A stretch of DNA of 17,644 nucleotides from Entrophospora sp. SA101. Its lineage: Eukaryota > Glomeromycota > Glomeromycetes > Entrophosporales > Entrophosporaceae. The stretch is from positions 31,681 to 49,324 of the forward strand of contig CAUDNR010004356.1 of NCBI GenBank assembly GCA_958430865.1, in the 5' to 3' direction. Below are positions 8,355-16,270 of this stretch, piece by piece (positions within the stretch are counted from its first letter, which is position 1; each line of letters begins with the position of its first letter). A program made the translations under genes and the position numbers. The notes under the pieces are model-generated. The model had not been told where the DNA came from. It saw only the letters and a program-made list of their open reading frames with translations, and ran no database searches.

Positions 8355-11300
8355 ATGGCAATTTCACAAGGTTAGATCTGTTTTTTTTATTTTAATTTTT
8401 ATATTATTTGTTGTACTCTAACTAAAAGATGGTCGTTAAAACAAACCCCACACAAAATTCTATTGTGGTCAGACTCAAAAAATCCACCAGCTCTTCCTCC
8501 ACGTAAATCTGAATTTTCGGGAGGAAAACCACAAACACCACCTGCCTGGCTTGTTTCTCTAACACGTCATAACCAAGGAGAATATAACCACCCTCATGAA
8601 TTTCTTTTATCAAAACGCTTTAACAGAGAAGATATGACTGTTTTTATATGTAAAAAGTGTCATAAATGGTTTAGACTCAAGGCTGATTTACCTGAAAGTC
8701 TTGATTTGAATAATCGATCGAATCCAGAGCCAGGCTCTTGTATTAAAAATCTTGAAAACAAGTTACATCATCTTCATACAACCATGTCAGATGATTCTCG
8801 TACTTTAAATGCACATTGTTGTTTATGTAGTTTTGTTATAAAAGTTGATATTGATGAACCATTGATCGATATCCAGATTTTTGATGCATTACAAAAATCA
8901 AGGCAGCACTATTCGACAAAGACTAACGTCACTGAAAATGAATCACAACCAGATTTCAATCGTACCATTGTATCCCTTGGACAACTTCTTGACAACGCGA
9001 TAAATGAGAATATGACTCCATTGCCAATGGGAGGAATACACGGGGATTTTTATAAAACAAACATTGGCTGGGATAATGCGAGGTTGGTTTTCGTTCTTTC
9101 TTTCAATCAATCAATCAATCCTCGGAGATCTTACAAACATAATTATAACATCTTCTGACAAAGATTTTTCCTCTAGCCAGGCTTTATTAGAAAAAATCGG
9201 GTACAAAAAAAACAATAATCAATTCGAATACGCCATTTTTAAAGGTCGCAAACGAATTATTTCACAGGCAAAAGAAGAATTAGATATGCAACACATGGAA
9301 TTTAGTAAGTGTATATCCTTTTTTTATAATAACGTTATTCTTGATTATTAATATATTTTTTTAAAAAAATATCGTTTTTAGCTAATTTTCAAAAAAGTGA
9401 TTATTTAAATCCTTACGATACGTTGGCAAATATTCTTGGAACAAAATGTAATGAAGTTAATTTATGTTAAATTCTTTTTTTTGTAGCTTTAAATTCTAAT
9501 TGAAATTTAGTTCAACTAATTTTTAATGGATTGTTAAGATAAACGGCATAATGACCCATCTCAGTCTACTTTCAATCCCGTATCTATAACATGTTCAACA
9601 CAAGCTAGTGGCTATTCAATCCTTGGTTGTGTTTCAGATATGGAAGACGATATTTTGAAATGGGCTTATCATATAGGAATTTATGATTTTCCAGAAAAAA
9701 CTCCTCAATATTTACAAGCTATACATGAATTATCTTTGGAAAGAAAGAGCGATTCTTTGTCTACGCTAGTAGGTGTTGAAAAATCACGAGGTATTTTTCT
9801 CTCCCCCATATATATATAAGATGATTTTATTTCTATTTTTTATTTTTTATTTTATAATTCATTGTTTCATTTTTAATATATAAGATAAATTTACTGTTGA
9901 TGATGTGAAAGAAGCGTATCTTCATTTGCAAAAGGCAGATCATTCTGTATCAGACGATATACTGATTGACGTTTATAAGTCATTGGTAATTAATACTGTT
10001 GTCTAACTATTTACTAATAATGTATTATGATCATATCAAAATTGACCATATTAAATCCATTTTAGATGAGTGATCGCCCTACTATGAGTATAAGACATCG
10101 TGAAGCATTATCTTTTATTGGCAAATTCAGAAATAGCTCGAAAATATTAAATTTTTTGAAGGATGGAGCTATTTCTTATGGTGGTATGTAAAGATTTTTC
10201 AACAATATTTTTGTGTGTGTGTAACTTTATATACAAAACAATTATTTTTATTTTCAATTTATAATGATGCAGATATGAACGTGGATAATTATTCTTCTGA
10301 TTTGTAAGAATTATACCAATACTCGGATCTCGCAATTTCTATTTGTCATAATATTAAATTTCTCTCTTTTTCCTGTCGCTCGTATAATCAAAATAGGCCA
10401 GTGGGTTTGGATAACATTGGAAATACTTGTTATTTAAATTCTTTGTTACAGGTATTTATTTATTTGTGCTTAAAATATATATATGGAATTTTTTAATACG
10501 AAAATAGCTATATTCATGTGATGTTATTTAGTATTATTTTACAATCAGAGATTTACGTGAAACTGTTATATCCTTTGATTCATCTGATATAAACGGATTT
10601 GACTATAATCACAAACAAATAATAATTGGTGGTAGAGAAGTTTCAAATTCAGAAATTACCAGAGCAAAAAAATGTAAGTTTGTGCCACTATATTTTGCAT
10701 TTTTACAAAGAAAGAGATATTTATATTTATATAAAGTTAAGTAACAATGCTAATAATAATATATATCTTGTATATGATAGTTGTGAATCTTTTACGTAAT
10801 TTATTTATCAACCTAGTTCATACACAAAATAAATCTATTTCACCTGAATTTGATCTTGCGTTTATGGCACTAGTTAGCGCTAAAAACGATGAAGATGAAC
10901 CAAAGGATCCATCACCATCATTACCATCTAAACCTAATATTGATGAATTATCAAGTCCTCCTGACTCCAGAATGAATATTGATTATTCAAATGAAGTTCA
11001 ATCTTCAGATAAAGTTGTTGTCACTAAAGCCATACCAGATTTATCAGAATTTGGTGCAAACTCTCAAGGAACAATGGAAGAAACTGTCACGCTAGCCAAT
11101 GATAATAATGACCAAACTGGTCAATTCTTTACCGATGCTGAGAATGATTTATTTAGTTCTGGTCATGAGAATGGTGCTTCTAAAGGAAAAGACAGAGAAA
11201 ACTATTCTAATACGAATTCTTTAGGCCAAGATATGATTCCAGAATTTTATAATTCATCTAATGGTGACAAGGAAAAAAATAATTCAGGAATGCTATTTGG

Positions 11301-11739
11301 GAAACAACAAGATGTTACAGGTAAATTAATTCACATTTGAAATGTTATTTTTTTATCAGTTTGCACAATTTGTTTAGCTTCAATAATAACCTTGGAGCAT
11401 TAATAAAGCAAAAACATTGTTTTACAGAATGTATGGACAATGTAATGTTTCAACTTGAAGCTGCGATTAAAAGCACCCAAAATGATAATATGGAAAATAT
11501 TGTAAAAAGGTTTAAAAAAAATTAAATTATTTGCTGTAATATGATTGATCTCGATTAATAATATAACATATTATCATTATTATTTTTTTTCAATCTCAAT
11601 CAGTTTATTTTATGGTGAAACTCGACAAGTTCTTCATTATACAGATCAAAATACTGGTCAAAATATCGATACTGTTAAAGAAGAACCATTCAATCATTTA
11701 ATATCCTTTTTTCACCTCTAGACTATTGATTAATACTAG

Positions 11740-11804
<65 letters not shown>

Positions 11805-12374
11805 CGTGTGCGTTTATTATACATGGTTACATTTATTTGTTAATTTCCTTAATTGCTTTTTTTTAAACATCGTTATTGTAGCTGAAGGTCGTGATTTATA
11901 TGATGGTCTTGATGTTTATTTTGATACATCAACGGTAGATATATAATAATAATTTTTATTTAAATAATTAAATATTACTCATATATACATGATAATTATT
12001 AATAGGTTGATTTTGAAGGCACACAAGCCGAAAGAGAAGTAACTCTAACAAGCATACCACCTATACTTCAAATACATGTACAAGTAAGTGTATTTTCTCG
12101 ACAAATTTATTTGCTCTCATTTTAGTATTTATAATGGGTTAAATTTAAAAAATTTAATCTAATAATAATAGAGAGTGCAATTCGATAGATCAACTTCCAA
12201 TGTTTATAAATCCAATGCATTTCTTCGTTTCGACAAAGTAATTTATCTTGATCGGTATTTAGATAAGAATGGTGACCTGCTGAGACAAAGACGTTTACAA
12301 GCAAATTCTTGGAAAATGGAAATAGATCGATTACAAACAACACTCAAAGAAAATTCTCAAGATAAGGTTAATTA

Positions 12375-12416
<42 letters not shown>

Positions 12417-13261
12417 AAGATTTTCATAATTATTAAAAAGATATTTTTTATAAAAACTGATAATTATCTATTAATAGACTACTATGTTAAATCCGTCAAG
12501 TCTACTTAGAACAACAGCTGATTTTATAAAAAATATGAAATCTGATTATTCTGAATTTTTATTTGATGAAAACGCAGATTGGCAATTATCAGAAATGGAA
12601 CAAGAGAGCATAAGAGTTACCAATCGAATTTCTGGTAGATACTATGTATATATTTTGTGGGAGAGTATTTGACAATTTATTTAAATTTTGTGATTTTTGT
12701 TAGATGCTGAAGATAGTATAACAACTTTAAGGCATAAATTAAAACAACATTATCATGACCTAAAAGAGTGTGAATACCATTTACATGCAGTATTCATACA
12801 TAGTGGTTGGTATATTAATAATAAAGTTTAAATTCGATTTTCCTTCATTACGAAAATATTAATTATATTAATTATTATGTTTTTTAGGTCAGGCTACATT
12901 TGGTCATTATTGGATATATATTTATGATATTGAAAAAGATCGATGGTTAAAATATAACGATTCTTATGTAACAGAGGTTTGATAGATTTAATTAATATTC
13001 ATGTATTCATTCATTCACATACATATATATATATATATGATTACACACATCTGTAAAATGATCTATGTTTATTTAGGTTGAAGAAAGAGAAGTTCTTGCC
13101 GACACGACAGGATCTTCAGCAAATCCTTATTGTATGGTTTATGTGCGGTCTAAAGGCAAGTTGAATATAAATACAATTGATAAAAGTTGATTTTAATAAT
13201 CTTTCAATATTTTTTAGATGCAAAAAACCTAGTTGAAACTGTGTGTCGAAGAACCGACTGA
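8355..13261 (+). CDS. UBP2: Ubiquitin carboxyl-terminal hydrolase, Ubp2/USP25/USP28 type, 21 exons, 1015 aa
   Basis: Exons: 8355-8370, 8473-9082, 9177-9304, 9382-9447, 9539-9790, 9885-9985, 10066-10183, 10273-10303, 10397-10451, 10532-10673, 10781-11320, 11428-11509, 11604-11700, 11869-11934, 12006-12083, 12172-12366, 12478-12634, 12704-12805, 12888-12976, 13077-13155, 13218-13261. All phases close to 1016 codons including TGA. This cysteine protease (peptidase C19) removes ubiquitin from proteins. The N-terminal part carries two CxxC pairs (ICKKC and CCLC) likely to bind zinc, then helical repeats of the kind named RPT in Ubp2 ([19 protein letters not shown] and the following exon). The Cys box is [18 protein letters not shown] with nucleophile C452; the His box is [16 protein letters not shown] with H952; N969/D970 complete the triad. 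A Ser/Asp-rich insert (about 510-690) splits the catalytic domain, as in USP25/28. Yeast Ubp2 is 1272 aa. The first exon encodes only MAISQ plus one base. Intron 13 is AT-AC and intron 20 is GC-AG. Confidence 0.93.
11701..11868 (+). other. U12-type AT-AC intron (intron 13 of the Ubp2-type gene)
   Basis: The donor is ATATCCTTT, a full match to the minor-spliceosome 5' site. TTCCTTAAT at 11845-11853 fits the U12 branch-site consensus TTCCTTRAY. The intron ends TTTAAAC, with AC at 11867-11868, about 15 bases after the branch adenosine. There is no GT at the exon end. Splicing joins HL (codons at 11695-11700) to IVIVAEGRD, restoring the conserved strand before the YDGLDVYF segment of the USP catalytic domain. 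The 168-base intron carries a long GT microsatellite. Confidence 0.9.
11749..11812 (+). repeat. (GT)n microsatellite inside the AT-AC intron
   Basis: More than 25 near-perfect TG dinucleotides that end in CG-interrupted units. It lies between donor and branch site. A tract this long is expected to vary in length between isolates. Confidence 0.9.
12384..12413 (+). repeat. (TG)n microsatellite in intron 16 of the Ubp2-type gene
   Basis: About 15 perfect TG units follow a short TA tract, within the intron 12367-12477. Confidence 0.9.
13156..13217 (+). other. GC-AG intron (last intron of the Ubp2-type gene)
   Basis: The donor reads AAAG/GCAAGT, the strong consensus found at GC-AG introns, and the acceptor is TTTTTAG. 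Splicing yields [15 protein letters not shown] and a stop, the expected end of the family. The nearest GT donor (four bases on) shifts frame and gives a premature stop after a few residues. Confidence 0.85.
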
Positions 13262-13266
13262 ATAAA
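13261..13266 (+). terminator. AATAAA overlapping the Ubp2-type stop codon
   Basis: The A of TGA begins an AATAAA hexamer. Use as polyadenylation signal is inferred. AT-rich sequence downstream offers other weak candidates. Confidence 0.3.
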
Positions 13267-13661
13267 GTTTTTGATTTTATAAATTTTTTTCTATACATAA
13301 TTTCACAATGTACAGTTTATTGTTTAACTTGATACGTGGTAATAATAGTGGTGGTAGTAAATGGTTTTTATTTGTTTAAAGGAAATCTCTATGCATTTTT
13401 AAATCCTAATTATTATATTTTATAAAAAAAAATTTTTAAACACAAAAAATTATATATTTATTTATTATTGCTTAGATTATATATATATATATATATAATA
13501 TATACATATACATACCATACATATATATATTATTAAAAAATTTAAATATATTAAGATTTTATTAAAGTTTTCTTTTTTAACAACCAATACTATTTAAAAA
13601 GAGACAAATAAATGATAACGAATAAAGAATTAAATTAATCACGTAAATACCTAGGAGTTTT
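13267..13661. other. Convergent 3' intergenic region
   Basis: Between two converging genes. It contains TA-rich tracts (about 13478-13530) and A/T homopolymers, with no gene or RNA gene visible. Confidence 0.55.
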
Positions 13662-13667
13662 TTTATT
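13662..13667 (-). terminator. Candidate polyadenylation signal of the coiled-coil gene
   Basis: Minus-strand AATAAA about 40 bases after the stop codon at 13707-13709. Confidence 0.35.
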
Positions 13668-13706
13668 TTAACCTAAATAACAATAATAAAAAAATAAAAA
13701 TTACCG

Positions 13707-15589
13707 TTAACGAAAGATAATATTTTTAAGCTTGTTGAATGTTTTGTTCGACTTGGACTTGGGTCTAATTAATACTTCAGACTTGTTATAAATTTGTAAT
13801 TGGTCGCCTATTTTTGAAACTATAGAAGGAAAATAACAAAGTTCTACTTCATAATTTTGTATTTCTTCTTTGTCCCAGGCACCTTGCATTAAATGGGGCT
13901 TAATTGAACCTCCTGGCCTGTTGAATTTAACTTTTGGAGTAGGCTCTTGAGCTTGTAATCCAAACCACAATTTAAAGCCAAAACGTACCAATTCTTCAGC
14001 AGATTTTCTAACATTATTCTTTCTTTCCTCGTCCAAAATTTTACGATATTTATTTACTTCTTTAACAAGTTTATTCACGGTTTCAGTGATATAAGGATGC
14101 TCGACATCAGCTAAATTGAAGGCACGTAGAGAGAGTGCTTCGTAGACCTGTTGTCGAATTTTAATAGGTGTTGTTTTGGCAACATAATCATTTCCGTCTC
14201 GTTTTTGGGATAAATTAGTGGTGTGTCTGATTAAAGCGTTAGTATGGTAAATAATCGATGATTCTAGATGATAATCAGTAGACGATTCCTCATCCTCGAC
14301 ATTGACTTTACTGATTTCTGCTGCCGCGGAAAAAACTTCAAGACATATTAAACGCTCTAAAACTGATGTTAAAATCCTTTTCAATTCCCTGGATTCCATG
14401 TTATCAATTTTAATATGATAAGATAAAAGTAAATCTCTTGCCCCAGATTCATTTATTTCTACCGATGATCCTTTAGTTTAGAAAAATCTTCTAACAGCTG
14501 TTTAAATTTGTCAATATCTTTTATTATTTGAAGAGGTCCATTTAAAGATTTATCGCTAATGCGAATATTTGTCACGTCTCCAAGTGCTGACTGTAAAAAT
14601 AACACCTCTTTTTTGGCCTTTTCGGTTTCATGTTTAAACGATTCTTGTTTTTCAAATGATTGTTGAATTTCACTGTTAAAATCATCTCTTAATTGATTCA
14701 TTTCTTCGGAAAGTTGAGAATTTTGTTCTTTTAATTTATTGACTTTTTCTTTATATTTTTTTAGTTGGTTATTTTGTTCTCTTAATTGATTCATTTCTTC
14801 GGAAAGTTGAGGATTTTGTTCTTTTAATTTATTGACTATTTCTTTATATTTTTTTAGTTGGTTATTTTGTTCTCTTAATTGATTCTTAAGTTGTTCGCTT
14901 TCTTCGCCCAATTCTTGTAATAAAGATCTTGTATGAGCATCGTCTAACTTTAATTTTTCATTCGTGTTTGTCAATTCATTATATTTTTTACCGATTTCTT
15001 CTTTTTCAACTTGAATTTTTTTAAAATAAGGATTGTTTGTACAATGATAACTCATTGATGCGTATGTATCCAGATGAGGTTTTAAAGTAGTTCTAGCAAA
15101 AGCAACTCGAGCTTGTATATTTTGATGAACCATAAACCTTAATACTGAACGTTGAGGAACTTGAAGTTGAATTAAATAATCAACCAATGTTTTGACAAGA
15201 GGTTGCTCCAATCGGAGTCTTTTGACAATCTCACTTATAATCGAATTTCTTAAAGGTTCATCGTGAGATAGTATCCAATTATTACACTTTTCAAATAATT
15301 CTGAAATTATTTTATGAATATCCGACCAATTTCCAACATTACATAATAATAATTCGTCGACCTCACTTTTCAGAACTTTTAACCCTTTTTCAATATGAAC
15401 TTGTTCTTGACTATCTTTTGGTTCGTATAAGATCAACAATATCCATTTTAAAAAATCATTAAACCAAAAAGTATGAGAATTTTTAAACCATTCCAGTCCA
15501 TTCCAATCAATAGTTTTGTTATTTAGGCTCTTTGATGATTGAAAATCATCTTGCGAATTTTCAACTTTAATATTTTTTTCACCTCCCAT
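13707..15589 (-). CDS. Coiled-coil protein of unknown function, 2 exons, 602 aa
   Basis: Proposed exons on the minus strand: 15589-14463 and 14388-13707 (603 codons with TAA), joined across a 74-base GT-AG intron (GTAGAA donor, TCCAG acceptor, gataac as possible branch site). I do not recognise the family. Residues 1-185 are mixed helical, with Trp-rich segments (DWNGLEWFKN, FWFNDFLKWILL). Residues about 190-333 form a long charged coiled coil, including an exact-period 31-residue duplication (LREQNNQLKKYKE at 238 and 269). The C-terminal part is mixed and ends in a basic segment (LIRPKSKSNKTFNKLKN). No signal peptide or membrane span is seen. The joint is not certain: the second frame stays open through the proposed intron, so a one- or two-base frameshift with readthrough, or two separate genes, are alternatives. 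A scaffold or cytoskeletal role would be guesswork. Confidence 0.75.
14687..14886 (-). repeat. 93-bp in-frame tandem duplication in the coiled-coil gene
   Basis: The block starting at about 14695 repeats at 14788 and begins again at 14881, a period of exactly 93 bases (31 codons). The first two copies differ at only a few positions (for example agaatt against aggatt). A 31-residue unit with heptad-like spacing lengthens the coiled coil without breaking frame. The high identity implies a recent duplication. Confidence 0.9.
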
Positions 15590-15831
15590 AATTTAATAGG
15601 AAAAAATTTTATAAAAACGGAAAAAAACTTTTTTCCTTCTTTAATATTAAATTTATAAAATTTTACGGCGTCTTTTGTTCGTTATCCAATTCTAGACACA
15701 ATGACATGTTGTACACCGCCCGCTTATAGAGGCCCATTCATTTAAAAATCTATATAGAATCAAGTTTCACGAGATTTTCTTAACCTCCCGTCAGGTTGTT
15801 TTAATAAAATTATAAAAAAAAAGTCGAAAAC
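15590..15831. promoter_or_regulatory. Divergent promoter between the coiled-coil gene and the Hsp70-like gene
   Basis: 242 bases between two start codons. For the plus gene, ctatatag at 15750-15757 lies about 75 bases upstream of the ATG and suits a TATA box. For the minus gene, ttataaaatt-like motifs near 15608 and 15653 are candidates. The patch 15758-15780 (gaatcaagtttcacgagatt and on) has imperfect alternating GAA/TTC blocks reminiscent of a heat-shock element, but two of the blocks are mismatched. A GC-richer stretch at 15700-15735 stands out. Confidence 0.4.
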
Positions 15832-16224
15832 ATGAGTATTCCAGATTTTCGCGTAGTTGTTGCTATTGGTATTTAATTTTAAATTTTAATAAAAAAAAAA
15901 TAAATAAATATAAATAATTCTTATTATTATATATAAAATCCTTTAGACTTTGGTACAACCACGTCAGGTAAAAAATAATAATTATTATAATAAATTATCT
16001 TATTATTAATAATGATTGACTAAATTTTTAATCGAATTCGTAATATTTAGGTTTCAGTTACGGTAAAGCTTTCTTTAGAAGATCATCTGAGAATTGTTAT
16101 CTTTATTTCTCTTTTCTAATTAAAGGAATTTTTAATTTGTTCGAGGAATTTAGCTCATTGTGTAAATCCAGATATCACTGTAAACGAGTCATGGTAAAAA
16201 AAGATATTAATATATAAAGACACG

Positions 16225-16270
<46 letters not shown>

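Noticed and set aside
8429..8506. The ATG at 8429 as the start of the deubiquitinase
   Set aside because: Its frame stops after 25 codons and is not that of the long second exon. The spliced start at 8355 fits better.
11701..11880. A conventional GT-AG intron here using an acceptor at 11880 (ttgtag)
   Set aside because: There is no GT donor at the exon end, and that acceptor loses the conserved IVIV residues. The AT-AC signals are complete.
13707..14399. The ATG at 14399 as the start of a separate 230-aa gene
   Set aside because: The frame is open upstream of that ATG and joins the upstream gene in phase across a GT-AG intron, with only about 60 bases between the frames. A single gene is more economical, though not proven.
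15758..15780. A clear heat-shock element
   Set aside because: Only some of the alternating GAA/TTC blocks match, and HSPA12-like genes need not be heat-induced. Mentioned only as reminiscent.
16063..16206. Continuous coding from the GFSY exon through 16206
   Set aside because: That frame gives a Phe/Ser-rich string unlike any Hsp70 relative, whereas splicing 16062 to 16154 restores the family pattern.
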